Of a stretch of DNA of 64,000 bases, positions 34,155-45,185 are shown piece after piece. Where the stretch lies: assembly GCA_947462335.1 (NCBI GenBank), contig OX381717.1:44993523-45057522 (forward strand), written 5' to 3'. Position 1 is the stretch's first letter, and every line of letters starts with the position of its first letter. The notes below the pieces were generated by a model, which saw nothing but the letters and a program-made list of their open reading frames with translations, was not told the origin of the DNA and searched no databases. The position numbers were made by a program, and so were the translations under genes. The DNA is from Harmothoe impar. Taxonomy: Eukaryota; Annelida; Polychaeta; Phyllodocida; Polynoidae.

Positions 34155-35478
34155 TAGGCTACACACACTCTAAGCCTTACCTACTGCATACAGTGCTGAC
34201 ACGTTCGTCCTTGACACACCTCAATGACCACTGATTACCCCCAAGGAGCACAGTTACCATGACAAACAACCCCCCTCCTTCTCCTCACCTACCTCCCACC
34301 TCACCCCTTTGGCCACCCATACCCTACTCCATTTTGTAACCAGTGGGGAGCAAAGGCCATGTTCCCTCTGTATTGTTGACGCCATGTTTAGACACCGTGT
34401 ATGATATCGGAGATTTCGAGTCTGTACCCAGGAATTTGAAAATAGGGGGGTCCACCAAACACCCACGCAGCGAAAAGTGAGTCGTGGCAGATCAAAATAT
34501 CATTGGGAAAATGCTTCTCCCGCCCCCCCCAAAAAAAAAGGGGGGGGGGGTCCTCAGTCCGGTCTGGATTCACCCCTGGTAGGTGATGGACTGATCCGCC
34601 GAAAAAGGTCTGAATTTTCCAGAGGTTAAACGTCTGCATTAGCCTCTGTTTCAGGATGACTCTGGAGGATGTATGATACTGGGGCTATATATATACAACA
34701 GCCTCTATATATATACAGCCTCTTGCATAAGGGGAAGGTAGCCCCCCCCCCTCCTGCTGTCCACTAGCTATGACCCTCGTCCTAGGCCTACCAGTACATG
34801 TTCACCCAACAATGACTGCAGTCCAACACATAGTATTACCTACCATGCTTTTGCATTGAGATGACACACCATAAGGGGGGGGTAGCATTTGGGGGTAAAC
34901 ATAATCTTTGTAAAAATGCCAACAATGTGAACATTTCCAGATCAGAAAAAAAAACAGATCGGAAGGTGATACATTGTTTACACATGGGCTGAGGGGAGTT
35001 GGACGTTCATTTGATGTACAATGGTGGTACTAACAGGGATTCTTCATGTTGGTTATTTCGGCCAAAATCATTGATTTCAATTACTCCGTCTACACTGCTC
35101 TAACAGTATACAGGGCTTAGAATTAAAGTCATTTCAATCGAGCTGAGTTGAAAAGGCTTTAGCCGTAGCTGTGCATAATTATCATGTATTTCCAACCATC
35201 ATACATTTGCTATTTCTTTCTGATGATGAAAACCACTGATTGAGAGACTGATTGCTATAAAAAATATCTCTGTTCGAAACCACTGTGTTGTATCCCAAAT
35301 TACCAAAAAAAAGGTCTATAAAGGAGGTTTTACGGTAAACTAGATGCAGTGTGTTTGAATACCCCGAGCAGGGAACAGCTGATGACATTGGGAGGTTGGC
35401 AATGAGTCTTATCTGACAGAATGAGCACACCATCTCCTCTAGTCTACACTCCAGGGGCTTTTAGTGTATGAAAGCTTA
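34155..35478. other. Intergenic DNA, no gene seen
   Basis: No supported gene. A mixed homopolymer patch near 34525-34550 (C-run, A-run, G-run) and a short TA-rich repeat near 34686-34715 are visible. Confidence 0.45.
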
Positions 35479-35788
35479 GGCCAAAAATAAGGTGTGTTTC
35501 AGGTTACAATAACATCTAAGGAAGGTAGGTAGTATTTCCTTTTTTTTTCTCTCATTTCCAAAAGCTTTTAGCTTGAACAGTACTACATAATTGAGTCGGG
35601 AACGCCAGTGCTGACTCACCAACCACCGCCTTGACTCATGGAGTGTTACCTAGACACTAAAAGAACCCAAAAATGGCCAAAAATGTCCTTTTGATTATTT
35701 TCAAAATGGAAGACACATTTCTAGGTCGGCCCTGTTTTGCAAGGTAAGGTGAGGTAACCTGAGACACACCTTTTATCTTTATTTGGCC
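35479..35788. mobile_element. MITE with GGCCAAAAATAAGGTGTG ends, copy 3
   Basis: Left GGCCAAAAATAAGGTGTG then TTTCAGGT; right ACCTGAGACACACCTTTTAT then TTGGCC. About 310 bp. Confidence 0.75.
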
Positions 35789-35829
35789 TTCCCTTTTCTC
35801 ATGAACCTTTGAAGAACACATAGTGCTGT

Positions 35830-35950
35830 GGTGTACGATGCCTCTTGCTATCATGATGCATGAATGTAGACTTGCCTTGGTGTGTCTTCTCGCTTGGGAT
35901 GCATTCATGCATCAGGCACTTCCAGAAGAGTGTATCATACCCATATAGAG
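35830..35950. repeat. Copy of dispersed GCATGAATGCAGCCCTGG-type palindrome
   Basis: CATGATGCATGAATGTAGAC and, about 50 nt on, GATGCATTCATGCATCAG form the arms. One of a dozen or so copies in the window. Confidence 0.55.
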
Positions 35951-36449
35951 TCTACATAATGTATCAATAAAGCACTGGTGACTCCTCTGGACTGCATTAC
36001 ATAATGTAGCAACATACGACCCTTAAATGGTTAAGAAATATGTTAACAAAAAACAAACCATTAGTTTTTGTTGATCTAATGTATATAATGACTTCGTTTT
36101 ACTCGGGAACAGAGCAGAGTTCATCTCAGATCTAGATAAATGTATGTATTCATAATCATTCTATTGTGATTTTTTTTATATTAGAAAGATACTGAATTTC
36201 TACTTTTGAAATTTTCTGGTAAGGTGATAAAGCGTACTTACGAGAAGTGGTAGTATTCAATGAACGTTTATATCTTTTTGATATATTTGCATAAAATTAA
36301 TATGCATATATATATATATATATCTTTAGGTTAGAGGTTAAAGGCTGTGGAATTGGTTAACACGTTTCGATAATCATACTTCCAATATACACACTGTTAC
36401 TTCAGATCTTGACGATGTATAATGGTACATGAAATACAGCTTTCCTTGT

Positions 36450-36810
36450 GTGTGCCTACACTGATATTCCTAGGCTCCCTATACGCCCAACCTCTCAGTC
36501 ACTAGTGCCCAACCTAGTTAGTCATTTTTTGGATCCCTATACCACCAACCTAGATTAGTTATTATTGCCAGGTTGGTCACTACTGACCAACCCCCCTTAG
36601 TCTTTTTAGTTCCAGGGGGAGCCACTGAGTGGTCATCACAGGTGGCCCCAACTAGTGGCATACAAATACAACACACCAATGATGGACCTAGGTTAGCCAC
36701 TACTGACTGACCCCTTGGTCATTTTAGAATATAACTTTGCCATTGTGACTAACACTCATATGACCAACCTGGGTTAGTCTGTACTGACTAACCCTTTCAA
36801 TCTATGGATT
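36450..36810. repeat. Repeat built from CCTAGGTTAGTCACT words
   Basis: Words like AACCTAGGTTAGTCAC recur about eight times in both orientations (for example 36516, 36553, 36573, 36693, 36765). A second element with the same word lies at 50590-50760. A short (TA)n run precedes it at 36303-36323. Confidence 0.55.
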
Positions 36811-37099
36811 TTCAGTGTACTATGCCACGTATACATCATTTCTGAGAGAAACAAAATGGGGTGTGAGCCAAACTTACGGTACGTGCCGACAAGGGTCCCT
36901 GGAAATTTCATCAAAAAATAATAATTTGTTTCTTGACATTTCCTGGGCCTACATGTATGTCACTGATAGACCCTACCTGGGCTGTATAATGCTTTTACGT
37001 TGTATGCCCTGCTACATGCAGAGGAGAGTGGCTGACTTGATTAAAGCAAGTCTAGCCAAAGACTACAACAAAGAGCTCCTTAATTTATTATAAATGACG

Positions 37100-38151
37100 C
37101 ATATGACTACCAGAGACTAGTGGACCGCTCCTGACTCGGTGGCACCATCGACCAGGCAGCATGTGGCTACCTGATGGTATTATATAAATGTATACGCTAC
37201 TAGAAGAAATCTCAGTGTGATTCATACACTGTTATGTGATATCTCATCTACTATAGTGACGATGGTGGCTTCATCATCAGCTATAGAGGTGTGTATTGGT
37301 GGTTACATCAATCAAGAAATAATCTCACCTTAATCTGGGTGACTCAAATCGACCAAAGATGCAATGTCATGTTGGTGGCAACATCAACATTCCAAGCTAC
37401 ACATGCGCTAAGTGAATCGAACACGGCACGCTTATGCAGACAGTAATACTGTCTGAAGTTTCTACTGACCCCTACTTGGAGGTCTCACTCACTGGTGGTA
37501 ACACCAGTCAAGCATCCTACACACTCATGAGCACAGACTTACAACGTTGACCAGTGCCCGTTGAGTCCGTCTGGGAACGGGAGCCCGAAGACGACATTTA
37601 AATTAATCAACCATCACGTTTACATTTACAATTTAGAGACCTAATGGACTCTCTCTGCAACACTAACTTCTTGTTCATTACGATCTAATCAAGACCCAGG
37701 ACATCACCTCTGTGTCTGTAATATAAAACATAGAGCACCTACACCGTAGGAGTGCCTACATTATTTAGAATTATTAAGAAATTAACAAACTAGAACTTTT
37801 TATTGCATATCTTAAGTAACATAAGAGACAGGCCCGGCCACACCGGACACGATTGAACTTTTCAGCTTATTAAAAGAGCTCTGATTCTTGGCCTATTTAT
37901 AAGGCGGTTAAGTTAGAACTCAGTAAGTAATAAAGTGTTAAACAACCACACTCTACAAGCCCAGGGTTATTTATCCACAAGCTTGTCTAAGGTAATAATT
38001 GACTCTGTCTACGTTTACCTTTAACCAATCACCTCTATTGTGCCTTGAGGAATTGGCCTTGTTTATAAAACGTGATTGATCAGATACTGAGATATTAGAT
38101 CTCAGCTAGTGTGTCTACAAGTGGTAACCCGAAGCATCACCAACCACCAAA
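37100..38151 (+). mobile_element. Probable 5'UTR/upstream part of the LINE
   Basis: About 1 kb without open frames before the LINE ORF. Phrases like GGTGGTAACACCAGTCAAGC and CAACACTAACTTCTTGTTC are typical of unique LINE leader sequence. No ORF1 was identified. The 5' end of the element is not defined. Confidence 0.35.
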
Positions 38152-41031
38152 ATGCACTACAGAAGCTACAACTATGTCAACAATTCTAAAGGGCTGAGAA
38201 TCCTAGGAATAAACACTCACAGCCTACCAGGGAAAATGAGCCAACTGCTACCGGTAATTACGGACATGGACTACATATGCATATCAGAAAGTTGGCTCAA
38301 ACCATCTACACTACAGTCACTGGTACACATACCTGGCATGAGATTGTACAGACAAGATCGCCCCCGACACCTAGGCAAAACTGGTGGGGGAGTCGCCTGC
38401 TATGTGAGAAGTGAATACGCAACCCACTCACAGCTTTGCACAGACACCACCGTAGCCACTAAGCACATTGAATGCCTAGGTATCCTGACTTGCTACCCCG
38501 GACAAAAACAAAGACTAGTACTGTCAGTATACAAACCACCCAGGGCCAACACTAAAATCTTCTTCAACGAACTGAAGAAATTCCTACGCCTCCCATGGAT
38601 CGGCGATAGGGAAATCTGGGTCGTTGGGGACACAAACGTCAACACCAGGGCCACTAACAGCCTGAAGTTTGAATACATGACAAAGTTCCTACGCGCCACA
38701 AGACTAGGGTACCTGCCCACCCCGGTCACTCACTATCACCCACATGGCAGTTCGACGTTAGATCACATCTACACAAACAGCCATACTGTCGCTGAGCATG
38801 GTCTCATCAATGATATGTTCAGCGACCATGTCCCTACTTTTGTGATAAGAAAACAGGAGCGACTGCGACACCAAGTGAAAGTGATTGAAGGCCGCAGCTA
38901 CAAAGACTATGATGCGCCGACCCTAATGCGATACACCATCCAACATGACTGGTCAGCAGTTTTGGACAACAACAATCCTGACCAGGGTTACACAGCACTG
39001 ACAGAGGGCATCAACAACTACCTGAACCTAGCCCACCCAGTCAAAAGATTCAAGGTACCAGCTGATAACCGACCGGCGCTACCCCTTAGCGCCCTGAGGC
39101 TGATTAGGAAACGGAAACGACTGCTCAAAGCAGCAAGAAGAATGAACCGGATCAGACGTCTAGCTCAACTGCGGAAGGTGAGAAGACTGAATGGAGAAAT
39201 AAAGAATCTGGCAAATCAGGATGCCAGACAAGCAGTGCGACGTACACTACAACAACACAGGAACAACCCTAAACGGTTCTGGGCCGCCCTAAACCGCCTA
39301 TGGAGAAAAAAAGACGACCATGCTGAAATCTCCCTGAAAGACGACCAAGGGCAAAGAGTCCCCCCTGAGAGTACTGCCGACTTCATAAACGACTACTACA
39401 GTTCAGTGGGTGAATCTCTGGCCTCAGCTCTGCCAAACTACCCAATCCATAATCGTAACGACCAAGATCATGAACCACTGATGCCACCCCAACTAGTCTT
39501 CCAAGAAATCACCTCAGTGAAGGCACTTAAGTTGGCTAGGGACATAGATGTCTCGAAATCATCGGGCATTGAACATGTGCGCTCCCAGATCATTAAAGAC
39601 ACTCTATTAGCGAAACCAGAACTGTGCCAACATCTGATAAACGCCAGTATCACCAGCTCCACCTTCCCTACATCTTGGAAAACGGGCAGAGTGATCCCAC
39701 TGGCAAAATCGGGAGACCTCACCAAAGTCGGCAACTGGAGGCCGGTTTGCCTGTTAAACCTGTGCTCCAAGCTTTGTGAGAAAGTGGTGCACCAACAGCT
39801 CCTGCAGCACCTACTTGTGAACGACCTACTATCAAGCAACCAGTATGGCTTCCTCCTGGACAGATCTACTACCGACGCTGTCTACCACCTCGTCAATGAC
39901 CTGTATGAGGCCCAGAACCAAGGGAAGCCTTCCGCAGTCGCCTTCATCGATATGCGGAAGGCTTTCGATACAGTCAATCACTCAATGCTTCTGGAGAAGC
40001 TTAGTGCCCTAGGTTGTAGCGCTGCAGTCACAGATTGGATAAAAAGTTACCTGACCCAACGGAAACAGGTAACACTGGCAAATGGCAGTGTTTCGGGGCC
40101 CAAGACGGTCGCCTGTGGCGTTCCACAGGGGTCCGTCTTGGGTCCACTACTGTTCCTATGCTACATCAATAATGTCAGTACCGTCGCTGCAAACTCAAGT
40201 CGCTACATGTATGCCGACGACCTGGCCCTGATGGTCAGTGCCAAAGATCCGGACAGAGCGCGACTCCTCCTGCAGCATGACCTCGATGCAATCGCCACAT
40301 GGTGCGTCGGCAACAAGCTAACCATTAACACTGACAAAACAAAGATTCTCTGGTCCCACGCGCAAAACAACCCCCCACCAGTAGACGACCTGCCCCTAAC
40401 TCTGGATGGCAGAGTCCTTGAGGTTGTTAAAGACTTCAACTACCTGGGTGTCTTAATAGACGCCTGTCTCAGTTTCAAATCCCAATGCAAGAAGGTGATA
40501 AACCTCACCCAAGTCCGGCTAAACCAACTGAGGGAAGTGCGCAGGCACACTGACCAAGAAACGACAGCACTCGTCTACATACAAATGGTGCGCCCAATCA
40601 TGGAATACTGTCCCTTTGTGCTAGACAGTGGACCGGCCTGGGTACCAGCCAAACTACAGGTCCTACAGAACACCGGCCTCCGGATCTGCTCCAACGTCAA
40701 AGATGCACGAGATGCGGACATAGATGCCCTACACAAGGAGTATGAACTAGACAAACTGATTACCAGACGTAACCAGCAGCTTCTGATGCACATGTACAAG
40801 TTGAGTAGGGAGGAAAAGAATGTGGTGGCCCCTCGAAGGGTCCTACGGGCCAATAACAAGATACGACTGAAGACCGCTCGTCCTATAAAAGACATCTACA
40901 AGAAGAGCCCTGCGTATAGAGGTTCCAAATTGTGGAATCGGTGCGACTACTCAAAACACCACCAAGAGGACAAGACCAAATTCAAGGCAGCGCTCACAAA
41001 GGAAGAGTTAGCGCCTCTGATACCAGACTGA
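38152..41031 (+). CDS. LINE ORF: endonuclease/reverse transcriptase, 959 aa
   Basis: Autonomous non-LTR retrotransposon protein of the Jockey/CR1/L2-like group, which nicks DNA and primes reverse transcription there. The N-terminal apurinic-type endonuclease shows ISESWL (about 44-49, catalytic E), a GDTNVN block (about 158-163) and SDHVP (about 223-227, the terminal D/H pair). A linker rich in arginine follows. The reverse transcriptase spans about 490-760: FIDMRKAFDTVNH (about 597-609), GVPQGSVLGP (about 656-665) and the catalytic YADD (about 687-690). A C-terminal domain with conserved cysteines follows. The frame is uninterrupted, so the copy is recent or still active. The ATG context is AACCACCAAAATG, and an in-frame TAA lies 27 nt upstream. 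GC content is higher than in the surroundings. Confidence 0.92.
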   Translation: MHYRSYNYVNNSKGLRILGINTHSLPGKMSQLLPVITDMDYICISESWLKPSTLQSLVHIPGMRLYRQDRPRHLGKTGGGVACYVRSEYATHSQLCTDTTVATKHIECLGILTCYPGQKQRLVLSVYKPPRANTKIFFNELKKFLRLPWIGDREIWVVGDTNVNTRATNSLKFEYMTKFLRATRLGYLPTPVTHYHPHGSSTLDHIYTNSHTVAEHGLINDMFSDHVPTFVIRKQERLRHQVKVIEGRSYKDYDAPTLMRYTIQHDWSAVLDNNNPDQGYTALTEGINNYLNLAHPVKRFKVPADNRPALPLSALRLIRKRKRLLKAARRMNRIRRLAQLRKVRRLNGEIKNLANQDARQAVRRTLQQHRNNPKRFWAALNRLWRKKDDHAEISLKDDQGQRVPPESTADFINDYYSSVGESLASALPNYPIHNRNDQDHEPLMPPQLVFQEITSVKALKLARDIDVSKSSGIEHVRSQIIKDTLLAKPELCQHLINASITSSTFPTSWKTGRVIPLAKSGDLTKVGNWRPVCLLNLCSKLCEKVVHQQLLQHLLVNDLLSSNQYGFLLDRSTTDAVYHLVNDLYEAQNQGKPSAVAFIDMRKAFDTVNHSMLLEKLSALGCSAAVTDWIKSYLTQRKQVTLANGSVSGPKTVACGVPQGSVLGPLLFLCYINNVSTVAANSSRYMYADDLALMVSAKDPDRARLLLQHDLDAIATWCVGNKLTINTDKTKILWSHAQNNPPPVDDLPLTLDGRVLEVVKDFNYLGVLIDACLSFKSQCKKVINLTQVRLNQLREVRRHTDQETTALVYIQMVRPIMEYCPFVLDSGPAWVPAKLQVLQNTGLRICSNVKDARDADIDALHKEYELDKLITRRNQQLLMHMYKLSREEKNVVAPRRVLRANNKIRLKTARPIKDIYKKSPAYRGSKLWNRCDYSKHHQEDKTKFKAALTKEELAPLIPD

Positions 41032-41231
41032 ATAACCACACAGACCGGTACACACTGATCAAATGTAGAACTCACGTTGACTTAAAATTAATTACACTGT
41101 GTATTATATACATTAACAACTTGTATACTATATCTCTACTGTTATAGAGATACCCTTGGCGATACGGGGAGAACTCTCCTAAAATTGAGATGTATTTAGC
41201 CTAATAAAACAATTAAACTCAAACTCAAACT
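41032..41231 (+). mobile_element. LINE 3'UTR and short terminal repeat tail
   Basis: About 200 nt after the stop, ending in AATAAAACAATTAAACTC then ACTCAAA repeats. A short microsatellite tail in place of poly(A) is usual in CR1/L2-type elements. A similar ACTCAAACTCAAA tail appears at 5640-5660. Confidence 0.7.
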
Positions 41232-43090
41232 TTTCGTCTGCATGATGCATGAATTGCGAGTAACGCGCTGGAGCTACGCATTCCTAGGTGAGGGGTACAT
41301 ATTATACGTACAAGGAGTACAAAAGGAGAAAAACAGAGCATCATCAATTGAACATTCACTGGCTTACATGACATGTTTTTGCCAGCATATGAAACAGCAC
41401 AATAGTAAAGCTAATGTTTTATGTTGTTATTAAGAATTTGTATTTTGCAAAAGAAAATCGTCATGCAACTGCTGTGCGTTTCTAATTAATGAAAAGAGAA
41501 TGTCCTGATGGCATGCATCATCTTACATGATATCATGCCATTGGTAACTTCCAAAGCACTCGATTCAATTGAAATTGCATTCAATTATCCATAGCCACAG
41601 CAGCCACTATTATTACAAATTTAGCCTTTTTCCTACAAGCGGAAGATACAGAAGGACACATTTCAATGTTAGTGTAAGAGCTTACATATGAATAACAATC
41701 GAGAAAAAAAGAAGTGAGTCTAAGTACACATGAATTTATATTTATGCATCCATATTGACATTTACATGCGTATCTTATATTAAGGAATAGCGATGTTTTT
41801 CTTCTGTCTTGGTAAAGTATTCTATTTATACATTTGATACAGTTGTTGGTAATAAATGCAGAAATTATGCTTGTGGTTCTAGTTTAGATGTAATGTAATT
41901 ACTGAGTTGCAGATGGGTAGGTCTGGTGGATTCCCCAGCGTGATATATTAGAATTCGTTATTGGCCATCATATTTCTGCGGGTGGTGGTGGTGGATGGAT
42001 TGTGGTGGGGGGGGGGGGGTCAGGTGGGATGAATGAGCTTGTACGGTCTGTATACCAATAACTTAAATCTCATGGTATAATGCATACCCTGTAAGCCTTT
42101 CAGCAAAAAAACACAACTACATCATTTACCCACATCACTGATGGCGATGATATAATGTTGCCAATATTAGGACGTCTGTCCCCGATCTGTTTGCCCCGCA
42201 TCATCTGATCATTTCACTGCCTTGAACTTTGGCTGCTGCAGTCTTGGACAGTCTCCAAAACCATAGTTCATGGATTGCTCACACTCTCATTTCTCTGAAT
42301 ACTGTAGCACCTTGTCTGTGTGAGGGGCATTATGTATAAAGGGGACATGGTCTACTTCAAGCTTATCGGCTGTCCATCTTACCAATATGACTACAAAGAG
42401 AAAAGAAACTGAGTCAAAAAGTATTCAAAGAGACATCTCCAAAGTAATACATTATTAGCCACAACTGACAAGTTCTTTTGATTTTTTTTGCACTGAAAAC
42501 GTTGGCATGCCAACTTATACAACTTGTATTAGAAGTAGACACATTTGCTTCGATCAAAACAGCTATACATATACCAGTGGGAGAATATGGGGTCAGCTTG
42601 ACTCTCAGGAGGTAGTCAAGTTGTTATAGTCCAGCACTGGTTGAAAATGGAGTCAGAGGATTATGGTCTCTTAACTCTGGACTTCACTCTGGACAGCTGG
42701 AGGGAGAGTCATACCATTACTGACTCCATTTGAAAGGGGTTATGTAAGAAGCGACCCCGGGGGACGTCCAGATTCAGATGTACGGCTTGGATGCCTGACT
42801 CTGAAAATATAGTTCAGCTGACTCCCCTTTTTCCCCCTTGATGCACTACAGCACCCTATGGGCATACATTGGAGAGTGTTGTAACTTGTACATGTATGAG
42901 TAAAGGGAATGTGTCCTGCTTCAATCGGTATAGGTGACCGGGGGTGGGGGGCGGGTGGGTAAAGTCACTCAAGCACACCAAAATTGTTTATATATATCCT
43001 CCCTATGATAAAGTTCCAAATTATGTCCCCATCCCACCAGCAGGGACTTCATAAGTGGTGGACGACCCCTATTTGGGACAGTAATGCGTC
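41232..43090. other. Intergenic DNA with a GAGTC-word repeat
   Basis: Starts with one degenerate copy of the dispersed palindrome (about 41240-41285). About 42395-42850 holds repeated GAGTC-type words, with AGAGAAAAGAAACTGAGTC at its left, akin to the 29351-29708 MITE. A G-run lies at 42006-42020. No gene. Confidence 0.45.
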
Positions 43091-43094
43091 TCCC

Positions 43095-43613
43095 GTTATC
43101 GCTATCCCTCTCTCATTCACTCTATCAGTGACTCTGTGACTCACCCTCTCACTCAACGTCTCCCTCAACCTCTGACTCACTCCCTCACTCACCCACTCAC
43201 TCACTCACTCCCCCTCTCCCTCACCCACTCAATCTCTCATTCACTCCCTCACCTGCTCACTCACATTCTCACTGACTTACTCATTCACTCACTGACTTAC
43301 CCATTCACTCAATTACTCACCCACTCACTCCCTAACTCACTCACTCATCCCCTCACTCACTCAATCACCCACTCACTCACCCATTCACTCCCTAACTCAC
43401 TCACTCACCCCCTCACTCACTCACCCCCTTAATCACTCACCCCCTCACTCACTCACTCACCCCCTCAATCACTCACCCCCTCACTCACTCACCCCCTCAC
43501 TCACTCACCCCCTCACTCACTCACTCATCCCCTCACTCACTCACCCCCTCACTCACTCACTCACTCACTCACCCCCTTAATCACTCACTCACCCCCTCAC
43601 TCACTCACTCTCT
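43095..43613. repeat. (CACT)n / CACTCACCCCCT minisatellite
   Basis: About 500 nt of CACT-based tandem repeats, with higher-order units CTCACTCACTCACCCC in the second half. The 98-codon open frame inside is a translation of the repeat. Confidence 0.9.
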
Positions 43614-44249
43614 ATACTATCTCTAAAATGTCTCGATTTGTCTGTGCCTGCCTGTGTGTCCCTTACTTCCTTGGACCCCCTACCACCCACAACCTTGACA
43701 TTACATATAGTCCACGACTCAAAGCCTATTTAGATGTACCAGTGACATCAGGTATCTTCTTGCCGATCTGTCCTTTCACAGATGTAAAGGCATGTCTATC
43801 CCTTTATCCTCGACTCTGCTGCGCCCATTTAACTCGTAAAAATTAACCACCCTCACCTTTTAGCAATTTACGGTTTAATGCATGCACCCCATTGAAAGCT
43901 CACAACTATGACTAAAATCGAATATGATTTATTGCTAAATCCTACCTCTTTTATCCTCTGCCCTCTATATTTCGGGGCAAGTGTGTTTCCTTTTCGCTAA
44001 GACATTTTATTTGGTTGCAATCTAGTCACTAAAGAATCATTCCCTCTGTCCATGTCCTTGCTGGAAGTACTACCTTAGTATCCCTGCTAGCCCTGGTCCC
44101 CACCCTTATAACACCCTCCCCCGCCCCCCACACACACCATAAAACATAGGTAAGCTATAGCTCCTCCCACAAACCGCCAGCTAACCCCCCCCCCCACTCC
44201 CCAACCATCAGATCCCCCCGCCTCTATTACACCTGCATACTATAATAAC

Positions 44250-44436
44250 CCTTTTAAGCGCCCCTGTGCTTATACATTTCTCCAACTCTGTAACCCCCTG
44301 CGCTAATACGGGGACCTGCGCTTATATGAGTGCTTTCAAAGAGAGATTTTGGTTTCCAGAGGGTCCTAGACCTGCGCTTAAAGTAGACCTGCGTTTATTT
44401 GAGACATCTGTGGTTAAACAGGCCAATACGGTATTC
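44250..44436. mobile_element. MITE-like repeat with GCGCTTA words
   Basis: Words such as TTTAAGCGCCCCTGTGCTTA, TGCGCTTATA and TGCGCTTAAA recur. The phrase AAAGAGAGATTTT is also in the 62330-62480 copy. Related to 5269-5432. Confidence 0.5.
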
Positions 44437-44474
44437 TAGTCATTAGCTCCCTACCTCCAGCCCACTAGCCAAAC

Positions 44475-44476
<2 letters not shown>

Positions 44477-44564
<88 letters not shown>

Positions 44565-44591
44565 GTATATATATATATATATATTAAAAAA

Positions 44592-44660
<69 letters not shown>
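44477..44660. repeat. (AT)n microsatellite
   Basis: About 180 nt of alternating AT with a few interruptions (GTAT, AAAAAA). Likely to form cruciforms or slip. Confidence 0.95.
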
Positions 44661-44663
<3 letters not shown>

Positions 44664-44980
44664 TACTCAACCCCCTTGTGCAAATCCCACTCTTTCTCTT
44701 CCCTCCCTAAACCCCTTCAATGACAAGCCTCTACACTGCTTTGGGACTACTTATAAGTATAGACCATTGCCTACTGGAGCGTCCCCAAACCCCCTACCCC
44801 ATCCCAGCCCCCAAGCCCCGCCCTAAACCCCGCATCCCTCCCACCCAAATCAAAACCAGCAGTAGCAGTGACTTACGCTATAGTCAGGCATTCCCTCTCT
44901 GCCGTACCACACCTCCTGATACACATATACCTTAAGGTATCTCCTCCAGGGTGGTAGTCCCTTAATATACAGCCAGCACC

Positions 44981-45185
44981 ATGGCGTGGAGACGGGGAAA
45001 GTTCACTCTCTTTATGTTCACCTTTGAGCTGGCTTTTATCGTTCTTTTCGCCATCTTTGTGAGGTATGATTACGGAGCTAATGCCAAGTATGATTTGAGT
45101 AATGTGAAGGACAAGCAAGCCTACCTGGCCAAGAAGAACCAAACGGAGAAGAATGGAGACTACAAGCTTGACGACTACTATGGAT
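44981..45185 (+). CDS. Rh gene coding exon 1
   Basis: Codons 1-68 plus one base. Start ATG in CAGCACCATGG, a good Kozak context. It encodes TM1 and the first extracellular loop with the N53-Q-T sequon. Donor GTGAGT at 45186. An upstream TCTCCTCCAG (44940-44949) could be an acceptor for a 5'UTR intron but is unproven. Confidence 0.9.

Noticed and set aside
36815..37093. 92-codon frame before the LINE, possible ORF1
   Set aside because: No zinc knuckle, coiled coil or other ORF1 feature, and the gap to the LINE ORF is over 1 kb with stops.
43136..43432. 98-codon open frame with THPLT repeats
   Set aside because: Direct translation of the CACT minisatellite.
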